Source of the DNA: JABCPE02 sp963520375
GTDB lineage: Bacteria; Bacteroidota; Bacteroidia; Flavobacteriales; Weeksellaceae
Assembly (NCBI GenBank): GCA_963520375.1
Contig: CAUQQF010000020.1
Span: forward strand, 1 to 33,208
Length of the DNA: 33,208 nt
Direction: 5' to 3'
The notes under the pieces are model-generated. The model had not been told where the DNA came from and did not search any database. It saw nothing but the letters and a program-made list of their open reading frames with translations. Position numbers and translations under genes: made by a program. Shown piece by piece: positions 1 to 6,683 of the stretch. Numbering within the stretch: the first letter of the stretch is position 1; each line of letters starts with the position of its first letter.

Positions 1-259
1 CTTGAAGGTGTTTTTTGTAAAGAGCACCTTTGTAAGAAAGGATAGCTCTAGCAGTATCTGTAGGCTGAGCACCGTTGTTCAACCATTTTACTGCAGCATC
101 CACATCTAGTTCGATAGTTGCTGGATTAGTGATAGGATTGTAAGTTCCAAGTTTTGCGATGAATCTACCATCTCTTCTTGCTCTAGAATCTGCTACCACG
201 ATGTGAAAGAAAGGTTTTCCCTTTTTTCCGTGTCTTTGTAATCTAATTTTTACTGACAT
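1..259 (-). CDS. rpsP: 30S ribosomal protein S16, 5' part
   Basis: Reading leftward from ATG at 259, the translation begins MSVKIRLQRHGKKGKPFF and continues with HIVVADSRARRDGRFIAKLG, the highly conserved S16 N-terminus. About 86 codons are present and the gene runs off the left edge of the window, so the C-terminal extension typical of Bacteroidetes S16 is not seen. S16 is a small-subunit protein that binds 16S rRNA early in 30S assembly. A CAAATGTA (TACATTTG on the coding strand) at 314-321 is a plausible -7 box, giving a leader of about 50 nt. The next gene to the right is a separate unit; rimM would be the expected neighbour on the left. Confidence 0.95.
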   Translation of the reverse strand, partial: MSVKIRLQRHGKKGKPFFHIVVADSRARRDGRFIAKLGTYNPITNPATIELDVDAAVKWLNNGAQPTDTARAILSYKGALYKKHLQ

Positions 260-313
260 AATTAAATTGATTTAAAATTGGGAACTCGTCCCTGTTAATA
301 TTTTTTAAGTCTG

Positions 314-321
314 CAAATGTA
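314..321 (-). promoter_or_regulatory. putative rpsP promoter, -7 box
   Basis: On the minus strand this reads TACATTTG, matching the Bacteroidetes TAnnTTTG -7 element and followed by GCAG. No perfect TTTG stands 19-21 nt upstream (only a GTTT-like sequence), so half of the promoter is weak. Confidence 0.45.
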
Positions 322-383
322 ACAAATAAAATTGAAAGTATAAACTTTTTTAGTCAAGAAAGTTTTATATTTTCTCTTTTCGG

Positions 384-695
384 TTAATTTAGCTTTATAG
401 TTTTGTATAGATAAGTGATAATCAGTGTATAACAAATAATTCCACAGCCAAAGGCTATCAGCATACTTTTAGGAAGGCTGTAATTTAGCATGTATAAACA
501 ACAATTTGCTGGAATAGCGGTAGAAAGTGCACCAAAAACTCCATATACAGCTCCGTGTACAGCGCTCTTTTTTTCGGGTGCGACCTCCATTCCACAATAA
601 GGACAATTCCATTTGCTGAAATTAGAAAGGAGAAGCAGCTTTTTTATTTGTTGCTTTTTACTGTAATGAGGACAAACAAAATTTTGGTTTTCCAT
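384..695 (-). CDS. small zinc-ribbon-like two-helix membrane protein
   Basis: A 103-aa protein of unrecognised family. The first 35 residues carry a CPHY and a CPYCG motif, resembling a zinc ribbon in which the second residue of the first knuckle is not Cys; His10 might substitute. Two hydrophobic stretches follow, roughly residues 47-67 and 75-97, so it is probably an inner-membrane protein with a cytoplasmic metal-binding head. Its ATG lies 3 nt after the stop of the HlyD-type adaptor gene on the same strand, so it is very likely the last gene of the exporter operon. That linkage is the only clue to its role. It could also be a passenger gene without any export function. Confidence 0.75.
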   Translation of the reverse strand: MENQNFVCPHYSKKQQIKKLLLLSNFSKWNCPYCGMEVAPEKKSAVHGAVYGVFGALSTAIPANCCLYMLNYSLPKSMLIAFGCGIICYTLIITYLYKTIKLN

Positions 696-698
696 GTT

Positions 699-1874
699 TT
701 ATTTATTCTTTTCTTTCAACTCTTCTTTGTCTTTGTCAGAAGGGTTCCAGACTTTTATTTCAGAATTTTTGTCAATTCCAGAAAGCACCTGCACATTAAT
801 ACCATCGCTCGCTCCTAATTTTACAAAAGCCTTTTTAAATGAACCATTACTCTGTTTTACTTCCACAAAAGGAACATCTTTTCCGTTCACTTTTTCGTAT
901 TGGATAAGGGATTCATCCAGAAGAAGAGCATTTTTCTGTGAACTGAGGATAATTTCTCCATTTGCTGAAAATCCTGCACGAATGTATTCATTATTAGGGT
1001 TAAAAACATCGCCTTTTATCGGGAATTTTATAGTTCCGCTTTCTTCTGTTCCTTTTGGTGCGATGAGAGTCACTTTCCCTGAGAAAGACTTGTTCTGGAG
1101 GGCTCCTATTATTACATTCATATTCATGCCTTCTTTTATTTTTCCTGCCTGTGCCTCATCTATTTTTCCTTCAAAAATGAGTGAATTTAGGTCTGCGATG
1201 GAGCAAATGGTAGTTCCCGCATTGAAGGAATTGGCCTCTATCACTTGGTTTCCTATTTTCACAGGAACTTCTAGGACGGTGCCGCTTGCTTTGGAACGAA
1301 TTTGAGTTGTAGCCATGCTTTGTAGCTCAGGAGTAGCGCCAGTTCTGGCAATTTGCAAATTTTTTTGTGCAGTGGAAAATTGCTGTTGGGCATTTTTCAC
1401 ATTTTGTTCGGCGCTGTAGAGCTGCTGCTGGGAGGTTAGAAACTCTTGTTTGGAGATAACGCCTTGTTTATAAAGGCTTTCCTGCATCGCAAACTGTTGT
1501 TTTTGATTAGCAAGATTGGTTCTTGCATTGTTTATTTGAAGTTGGGCGTTGCTCACTTGCTGTTGGGCATTGTTCACATCGGCTACACTGGGAACGATTC
1601 TTAATGTAGCAATGAGCTGTCCAGCCGTTACTTTGTCGCCTTCTTTCACGAGAATTTGGTCAACAATCCCAGAAATATTGGGCTTTATTTCTATTTCTTC
1701 TTTCGGAACAATTTTTCCAGTCGCCATCACTTTGTCCTCCATGTCTTGCACAGTGGGTTTTCTTGTAAGAAATTCTTTGCTCTCATCAGAATTGGATTTT
1801 ATCAAATACATTACAGTTGATCCCAGTAGAGCAACAGCAACTAATCCAAGAATGACATAAATTATCTTTTTCAT
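699..1874 (-). CDS. HlyD/MacA-type periplasmic adaptor of an ABC exporter
   Basis: A 391-aa membrane fusion protein. One N-terminal membrane helix (about residues 4-26) is followed by a barrel-sandwich half-motif (ISGIVDQILVKEGDKV), a long Gln/Asn-rich coiled-coil hairpin (about residues 95-185), the second lipoyl half (IRSKASGTVLEVPVKIGNQV) and beta-barrel and membrane-proximal domains. This is the MacA/HlyD order. The family bridges an inner-membrane ABC transporter to a TolC-type channel. I chose ATG 1874 over the upstream TTG at 1898 because MKKIIYVILG is a normal start of the membrane anchor and the TTG start would crowd the preceding stop at 1904. It is co-transcribed with two FtsX-type permeases and an ATPase. 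The substrate cannot be told from sequence; macrolides, peptides or lipids are all possible for this family. Confidence 0.93.
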   Translation of the reverse strand: MKKIIYVILGLVAVALLGSTVMYLIKSNSDESKEFLTRKPTVQDMEDKVMATGKIVPKEEIEIKPNISGIVDQILVKEGDKVTAGQLIATLRIVPSVADVNNAQQQVSNAQLQINNARTNLANQKQQFAMQESLYKQGVISKQEFLTSQQQLYSAEQNVKNAQQQFSTAQKNLQIARTGATPELQSMATTQIRSKASGTVLEVPVKIGNQVIEANSFNAGTTICSIADLNSLIFEGKIDEAQAGKIKEGMNMNVIIGALQNKSFSGKVTLIAPKGTEESGTIKFPIKGDVFNPNNEYIRAGFSANGEIILSSQKNALLLDESLIQYEKVNGKDVPFVEVKQSNGSFKKAFVKLGASDGINVQVLSGIDKNSEIKVWNPSDKDKEELKEKNK

Positions 1875-1903
1875 TATTTTTTTATATTTAAAATTCAACT
1901 TTA

Positions 1904-3166
1904 TTATTCACTTCTTAATGCATCTATCGGGCGGATGCTTATGGCTCTTTGCGCAGGAATCATACCTATTATCAGTCCGAGGAAAACCATTATCGCCATT
2001 GCTCCGAATACATTTCCGTAATTAACAGTAGGATTGTAAAACGGAATGTCATCTTGGTTTTGGGTGCCGAGGCTTAAAAGCATCAGAACCAGCATTCCCA
2101 GCATAAATCCAGCCAGACCAGAGGATAAAGTAATCACTACACTTTCCAGCAAAATTTGGTTTCTCACCTCCGAGGGTTTCGCTCCCAAAGCTCGGCGGAT
2201 TCCTATTTCTTTGGTTCTTTCTTTCACGGTGATGAGCAAGATGTTGGATATCGCAATGACCCCAGCGATGATGGTAAGTGTCCCCACGATGATTGTCAAA
2301 AGTTGCATGCCGTCAAGAAACCCTGTGAGTTTCTTAAATTCTTTCCCAAGGTTAAAAGCTCCAAAAGCATTGGTGTCTTCGGGCGAAACTCTGTATTTGG
2401 TTTTTAGTTCAGATTTTACTTTTTCTTCCACGATACTCACATCTGCATCGGGTTTAGAAACAATGGATAAAACACCTACTTTGTCCCCTTCGTTAAACAT
2501 TTGTGTGAAAGTAGAAAGCGGAATTATAGCGGTTTGGTCGCTCTCTATTCCCACTTTTCTTTTCATTCTAAAAACGCCTATCACATTGAAAAAAACGCCT
2601 TTTATGTTGATGGATTTTCCAATCGGATTTTCACCCGCTTCGAAAAGCGTTTTGTAAATCTGCTCACCAATGACCACTACATTTTTGTTTTCAGAAACAT
2701 CGGAATCGTTCAGGTATCTTCCGTATATCAGCTTTTTTTCAGAAATTTTATTTCCGATAGGGTAGTCGCCGTTTAGGCTGTAAGTGATGCTTTTCCCTCC
2801 TCTGGTCATCAGCACTCCCGCTGATCCAAAATTTCCCTTTGAATTTTGTGGAGCGATGTAGTCTATTTCAGGAATTTTCTTTTTTAAATATTCTATATCC
2901 GAAAGGTGCGGGTCTATGGTTCTGCCCTTTGGAAAGCCGTCATAAGGAATGGAAGTTTCCTGTCCCCAGAGGAAAATACTATTTGTAGCAAAACTTGAAA
3001 ATAACTTGTTGAAGCCGTTTTCCATTCCCTTGGCCGCTCCTAAAAGCGTGACATACAGGAACATTCCCCAGCCCACGCCAATCATAGTGAGAAAAGTCCG
3101 AAGTTTATTATTTCTGAGTGAATAATAAATTTCCTGCCAAGTATCTTTTTTGAAAATGATATTCAT
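1904..3166 (-). CDS. MacB/FtsX-family ABC transporter permease (second of pair)
   Basis: A 420-aa permease with the MacB/LolC architecture: an N-terminal helix (about residues 20-45), a large periplasmic domain (about 50-280; MacB_PCD type), and three C-terminal helices within the FtsX domain. Landmarks are KERTKEIGIRRALGAKPSEV, the conserved coupling region after the second helix, and the C-terminal IPAQRAISIRPIDALRSE. It has no ATPase domain, so it depends on the separate ATPase gene at 4446-5135. It follows the first permease by 22 nt. The two permeases share architecture but differ clearly in sequence, so they probably form a heterodimer. Such permeases work as mechanotransmitters, moving a periplasmic substrate through an adaptor and TolC channel rather than pumping across the inner membrane. 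Confidence 0.93.
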   Translation of the reverse strand: MNIIFKKDTWQEIYYSLRNNKLRTFLTMIGVGWGMFLYVTLLGAAKGMENGFNKLFSSFATNSIFLWGQETSIPYDGFPKGRTIDPHLSDIEYLKKKIPEIDYIAPQNSKGNFGSAGVLMTRGGKSITYSLNGDYPIGNKISEKKLIYGRYLNDSDVSENKNVVVIGEQIYKTLFEAGENPIGKSINIKGVFFNVIGVFRMKRKVGIESDQTAIIPLSTFTQMFNEGDKVGVLSIVSKPDADVSIVEEKVKSELKTKYRVSPEDTNAFGAFNLGKEFKKLTGFLDGMQLLTIIVGTLTIIAGVIAISNILLITVKERTKEIGIRRALGAKPSEVRNQILLESVVITLSSGLAGFMLGMLVLMLLSLGTQNQDDIPFYNPTVNYGNVFGAMAIMVFLGLIIGMIPAQRAISIRPIDALRSE

Positions 3167-3188
3167 TTTGCTTTTTTTAATGAATTAA

Positions 3189-4412
3189 TCAGCCTCTCAG
3201 TGCTTCTATTGGTTTGATTTTTGAAGCTCGGTATGCTGGGACAAAGCCTGCTACCGCCCCTGAAATGACCAAACAGACAAATGCTGAAAATATCGCTCCC
3301 CAGCCTACATTTGGGTCTAAAATGAAATATTCTCGTAAATTGTTGCCAATCAGCCTCAGTGAAAGAACCCCTAAAAGAACTCCTATAATCCCCGATAAAA
3401 CCGTAATTACAATGCTTTCCTGCAAGATAAGCACCACGATGCTTATAGGTCTTGCTCCTATGGCTTTTCGTATTCCTATTTCCAGCGTTCGTTCTTTCAC
3501 GATGTAAACCATGATGTTACTAATGCCGATAATCCCTGCGACAAGCGTCCCGATTCCTATAAAACCTACGATGATGATGATTACGCTCAGGAACATGGTT
3601 CCGTTTTTGGTGTTTTCAGCATTATTAAAAACCCAAATCGCCTGTTCATCCTCTGGCGAAACTTTTTTTCGCTCTTGAAGTTGGTTTTTTAGCTCTTCTC
3701 CGAATTGTATCGCTTCATCAGGAGAGAGTTCCATGTTATAGGTTAGAGAAATTTCAGAAATGGTATCAGAACTTTTTTTAAGTTGCTGCATGGTGGTAAT
3801 GGGAATACTGATGCTTCGCTCTGCCCAGTCACCTTGGTTATCAGAAAAAACACCGATGACTTTGAATATAGTTCCATTGATATCCAGTTCTTTACCGATG
3901 GGATTTCCGTTTTTGATGAGGTCGCGATGCACCATTTTACCGATGACTGCTACATTTCTATTTTCTTTGATATCCGCAGGCGAAAGATACCGCCCATCCA
4001 AAACCGTTCTGTTTTTGATGTAGACTTCCTCTTCACCAGCTCCATTTATGCCGTAGCTGCCGCTTTCTTTGCCATATTTCACTGTCCAAAAGGTGGAATA
4101 TATCGGTGAGGAATATTCTATGTTTTTTTTGTTTTCAGTGGTAACTGCCTCTAAATCATCATTATTAAAACTAATGAGCCTATCCGCCTGAAGTCCAGCA
4201 TAGGCAAGGGAAGTCCGCCCAGAGGAAATAGAAATCAGGTTTTGTGCGCTTCTGAAACCGTCATTAAAGGCGTTTTTCAGACCCGTTCCGATTCCAAAAA
4301 GAACAATGAAAATGTAAAGTCCCAGCGCCACTGTAAAGCCAGAAAGCACTGTCCGAAGCATATTGCTCCGAATAGAACTAAAAATCTCCTGCCAGCGGTC
4401 TAAATCAAACAT
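3189..4412 (-). CDS. MacB/FtsX-family ABC transporter permease (first of pair)
   Basis: A 407-aa permease. It begins MFDLDRWQEIFSSIRSN, with an amphipathic N-terminus and a first helix at about residues 20-42, followed by a periplasmic domain and three C-terminal helices. The FtsX coupling motif VKERTLEIGIRKAIGARP and the terminal VPAYRASKIKPIEALRG are clear. It is transcribed after the ATPase gene (33 nt gap) and before the second permease (22 nt gap). Homologues are often annotated as macrolide export permeases, but that substrate is not implied here. Length and domains are complete. Confidence 0.93.
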   Translation of the reverse strand: MFDLDRWQEIFSSIRSNMLRTVLSGFTVALGLYIFIVLFGIGTGLKNAFNDGFRSAQNLISISSGRTSLAYAGLQADRLISFNNDDLEAVTTENKKNIEYSSPIYSTFWTVKYGKESGSYGINGAGEEEVYIKNRTVLDGRYLSPADIKENRNVAVIGKMVHRDLIKNGNPIGKELDINGTIFKVIGVFSDNQGDWAERSISIPITTMQQLKKSSDTISEISLTYNMELSPDEAIQFGEELKNQLQERKKVSPEDEQAIWVFNNAENTKNGTMFLSVIIIIVGFIGIGTLVAGIIGISNIMVYIVKERTLEIGIRKAIGARPISIVVLILQESIVITVLSGIIGVLLGVLSLRLIGNNLREYFILDPNVGWGAIFSAFVCLVISGAVAGFVPAYRASKIKPIEALRG

Positions 4413-4445
4413 CTTTTTTTGGTTGGTTTTTATATGAAAATGTGT

Positions 4446-5135
4446 TTATAAAACAAATTGCTCGATGACTTCATCGCTTTCTATAATGCCGTCTTTTAGG
4501 AAGACATTTCTCTTTGTCTGTGCTGCTACATCGGGCTCGTGGGTTACGATGATGATGGTTTTTCCTTGGTTGTTGATTTCCTGCAGAAGTTTCATAATGT
4601 CATGAGTGGTTTTGCTGTCCAAAGCTCCTGTCGGCTCATCAGCGAGGATAATTCTCGGGTCGGTGATTAAGGCTCTGGCGATGGCTACTCTTTGTTTCTG
4701 TCCTCCCGAAAGCTCGTTTGGAAGGCGGTTTGCCCAGTCTGCAAGACCCACTTTTTCCAAATAATCTAAGGCTCTTTGGTTTCGTTCTTTTCTGCTTACA
4801 TTTTGATAATAGAGCGGAAGAGCCACATTTTCCAAAGCAGTTTTATAGCTGATGAGGTTAAACGATTGAAATACAAACCCTAAAAACTTAGAGCGGTATT
4901 CTGCGGCTTTGGCCTCGTTAAGATGCTCTATGGGAATGCCATCCAGCTCATAGATTCCACTGTCTTTTTGATCCAAAATCCCTATGATGTTCAGCAGGGT
5001 AGATTTCCCAGAACCTGATGAACCCATGATGGATACGAACTCGCCTTCTGAAATATCCAGATTGATTCCCTTCAAAACATGAAGTTTGGATTTTCCGATA
5101 TCGTAGGATTTTTGTAAATCTTTAATAAAAACCAT
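4446..5135 (-). CDS. LolD/MacB-type ABC transporter ATP-binding protein
   Basis: A 229-aa stand-alone ATPase with all catalytic motifs: Walker A GSSGSGKST (residues 38-46), Q-loop Gln90, signature ELSGGQKQRVAIARAL (141-156), Walker B IILADEPTGALD (162-173) and switch His199. The length and the DEPTGALD sequence place it in the LolD/MacB/FtsE group, which powers FtsX-fold permeases. It is the first gene of the operon ATPase-permease-permease-adaptor-zinc-ribbon protein. A perfect 8-bp inverted repeat with a 3-bp spacer lies at 5168-5186, 32 nt upstream of the start codon, and overlaps a TAAATTTG -7-like box, so operator control is plausible. It could serve lipoprotein trafficking, but the HlyD neighbour argues for efflux or export. 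Confidence 0.94.
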   Translation of the reverse strand: MVFIKDLQKSYDIGKSKLHVLKGINLDISEGEFVSIMGSSGSGKSTLLNIIGILDQKDSGIYELDGIPIEHLNEAKAAEYRSKFLGFVFQSFNLISYKTALENVALPLYYQNVSRKERNQRALDYLEKVGLADWANRLPNELSGGQKQRVAIARALITDPRIILADEPTGALDSKTTHDIMKLLQEINNQGKTIIIVTHEPDVAAQTKRNVFLKDGIIESDEVIEQFVL

Positions 5136-5167
5136 ATGAATTTATTTAAACAGCATCAACATTTCTG

Positions 5168-5186
5168 ACAAATTTAGCAAATTTGT
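5168..5186 (-). promoter_or_regulatory. palindrome overlapping a putative promoter of the exporter operon
   Basis: ACAAATTT-AGC-AAATTTGT is a perfect inverted repeat with 8-bp arms. Its left arm overlaps CAAATTTA (5169-5176), which reads TAAATTTG on the minus strand and fits the Bacteroidetes -7 consensus. The resulting leader would be about 27 nt. No TTTG is seen at the proper -33 distance. AT-rich palindromes arise by chance in such sequence, so its use as an operator is an inference. Confidence 0.35.
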
Positions 5187-5326
5187 GATAAATATTCATT
5201 AAATTTATACAAAAAAAATAGGATTTTATAAAAACTCTTCTCATATTTGTCTTAACAAAATAAATATGAATAAAGATTTTTGTTAGGCGTTTTTAAATGA
5301 ATTATTAACTTTTAAATTTATAAAAA

Positions 5327-6009
5327 ATGAAATTTAGCGTAGTTTTTTGCTTATATTCAATAGCTTTTTATTTAGCCAGATAAAAGTAGATTCTGTGATT
5401 TTATCAGATAAAGCGAATTTAGAAAACTTAAATAACTATCGTGAAAAACTTAGTAAAAATAAGTTAGACCTGTCTTATCATATGAAATTTAATGGGATTT
5501 TTCATCGTAATGGGGATAAGAATCCTATGGTTTTTACTGGTAAAGCAGAATATAAAAATGACTTGTTTTTAAATAATATTCACTTTAGTGAAAATATAAA
5601 AAAGGAAGATGAAAAGACTTTGTATAATTTTTTTAATCAAATATACAATCTCGCCTATACATATTATTCATTTTCTCAGGACAAAAATAGTATTTTGAGT
5701 GATTTCTATTGTATACAAAATGAAAATGACCAGTGGAATTTTAAGGTATATAATAAAAATACAAAAGGGAAATTTAATAAAAATACTTCTGATAGAATGA
5801 ACTTTGACATTGTATTAGACAGAAAAGGAATGGTTCGGCATATATTTACTTTTTCAGAAACATCTAATGGTTTCAATAGAAAAGGGAAAGATTATATAGA
5901 AATACATCTAAGTGTAATTGACAAAAAGTATAAAATAGAATATATAAATGGTAATATTATCAATCCTACTACTAATGAGAAGATAATGTTTAATATTAAT
6001 TTTGAATAA
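5327..6009 (+). CDS. uncharacterised secreted protein with apparent frameshift in its signal peptide
   Basis: The long open frame starts only at TTG 5347 and encodes about 220 aa with no recognised domain: a lysine/asparagine-rich, probably beta-strand-rich protein (for example YHMKFNGIFHRNGDKNPMVF). The ATG at 5327 opens another frame that ends after 18 codons. Adding one T to the run of six at 5343-5348 joins the two and produces MKFSVVFLLIFNSFLFS-QIKV, a textbook signal peptide with Gln at +1 as is common in Bacteroidetes. So either the sequence has a one-base error, the gene is switched by slippage in the T run, or it is newly broken. The rest of the frame is intact, which argues against old decay. 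It is much more AT-rich than the flanking efflux genes. A weak hairpin follows at 6030-6064. Function unknown. Confidence 0.7.
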
Positions 6010-6029
6010 TTTATTCTATTATAAGTGTG

Positions 6030-6064
6030 AAAAACTAATTAAGTTAAACAAAAAATAGTTTTTT
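6030..6064 (+). terminator. weak hairpin with T run after the secreted-protein gene
   Basis: AAAAACTA at 6030-6037 pairs with TAGTTTTT at 6056-6063, with an 18-nt loop and a T run. The stem is short and almost all A-T, so it is a weak terminator candidate. Confidence 0.3.
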
Positions 6065-6108
6065 ACAAGAAAAATTCTGATATTAGCCAAGAAAAAAATG
6101 ATAAAATA

Positions 6109-6246
6109 ATGGAAGCAACATTTGAAAAACTGATCTCTTATATTAGTAAAAACCCGCGAATTGTAACAAAAATAGTGGCTTTAGTTTTCTTTTTGTATTT
6201 TCTAGGATACAAAATAGGAAAAACGATGGCATTGCTTGATAGATAA
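6109..6246 (+). CDS. 45-aa single-helix membrane protein
   Basis: A short frame from ATG 6109 to TAA 6244-6246 encodes MEATFEKLISYISKNPRIV, then a hydrophobic helix TKIVALVFFLYFLGYKIG and a short basic tail KTMALLDR. The layout is an amphipathic N-terminus followed by one membrane helix. It is followed 11 nt later by another tiny membrane protein and then by a 98-aa anchored protein and tolC, all on the same strand, suggesting one transcription unit. I do not recognise the family. The sensible amphipathic-helix/TM/positive-tail organisation and the tandem arrangement support a real gene, but a chance frame in AT-rich DNA is not excluded. Confidence 0.55.
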   Translation: MEATFEKLISYISKNPRIVTKIVALVFFLYFLGYKIGKTMALLDR

Positions 6247-6257
6247 TTAAAAAAGAT

Positions 6258-6356
6258 ATGAAAAAGAAAGTTTTATACACCATATTGCGTGTTTTAGTAA
6301 TAGTTTTTGTGCTTGGAGCTGTTGCAGAGTCTTTTGGGCGAAGCATAAAAGGTTAG
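6258..6356 (+). CDS. 32-aa membrane peptide
   Basis: ATG 6258 to TAG 6354-6356 encodes MKKKVLYTILRVLVIVFVLG followed by AVAESFGRSIKG. It has a basic N-terminus, a hydrophobic helix and a short polar tail, so it would sit in the inner membrane with its N-terminus inside. It resembles a signal peptide without a mature part, as many small membrane proteins do. It lies between the 45-aa gene (11 nt gap) and the 98-aa gene (26 nt gap). Family unknown. Possible roles include a small regulator of the neighbouring export machinery or a toxin-like peptide; neither is shown by the sequence. Confidence 0.5.
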   Translation: MKKKVLYTILRVLVIVFVLGAVAESFGRSIKG

Positions 6357-6382
6357 CCTGAAATATTTTTAAAAATCATATT

Positions 6383-6679
6383 ATGAAAATAAAATATATT
6401 GTATTAACTATAATCGTTGTAGCTGTTTCATTTATAGGTTATTCTTATTATCAATCTAATAAAAATAACGATAAATACATAGAATTTGAAAAACAAGCCC
6501 AAAATGATATAAAAAACAATAAAAAGAAATATTATCATTTCGGATTCGTTCCTATGAATAAGCAGAATGATTTGTTCAATACGCTTGATAAAAATAATGT
6601 TCAAATCATCAATATGGACTGTGCTGCTATTCCAGAATTGGTTCATTATAATGATGTTATACTGAGTAGTATAAAATAA
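6383..6679 (+). CDS. 98-aa N-terminally anchored protein of unknown function
   Basis: It starts MKIKYIVLTIIVVAVSFIGYSYY, one membrane helix or uncleaved signal anchor, followed by a lysine/asparagine-rich domain of about 70 residues (YIEFEKQAQNDIKNNKKKYY and on to FGFVPMNKQNDLFNTLDK). There is one Cys, in the MDCAAIP segment, and no known motif. The stop codon is 4 nt before the tolC start, so the two genes are probably translated from one message. Base composition is very AT-rich, like the three genes before it. The predicted position is the periplasmic face of the inner membrane. Function unknown; the tight link to tolC is the only contextual evidence. Confidence 0.72.
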   Translation: MKIKYIVLTIIVVAVSFIGYSYYQSNKNNDKYIEFEKQAQNDIKNNKKKYYHFGFVPMNKQNDLFNTLDKNNVQIINMDCAAIPELVHYNDVILSSIK

Positions 6680-6683
6680 AAAT

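Noticed and set aside
694..1305. A 203-codon plus-strand frame opposite the HlyD adaptor gene
   Set aside because: It is antisense to a clear conserved gene, rich in Ser, Pro and Phe as expected from reverse reading, with no recognisable motif.
2046..2657. A 203-codon plus-strand frame opposite the second permease gene
   Set aside because: It is the antisense shadow of the conserved permease, with no own start context or domain.
6143..6346. A 67-codon minus-strand frame opposite the two tiny membrane-peptide genes
   Set aside because: The plus-strand frames have better starts, spacing and membrane-protein layout; the minus frame has no neighbour context.
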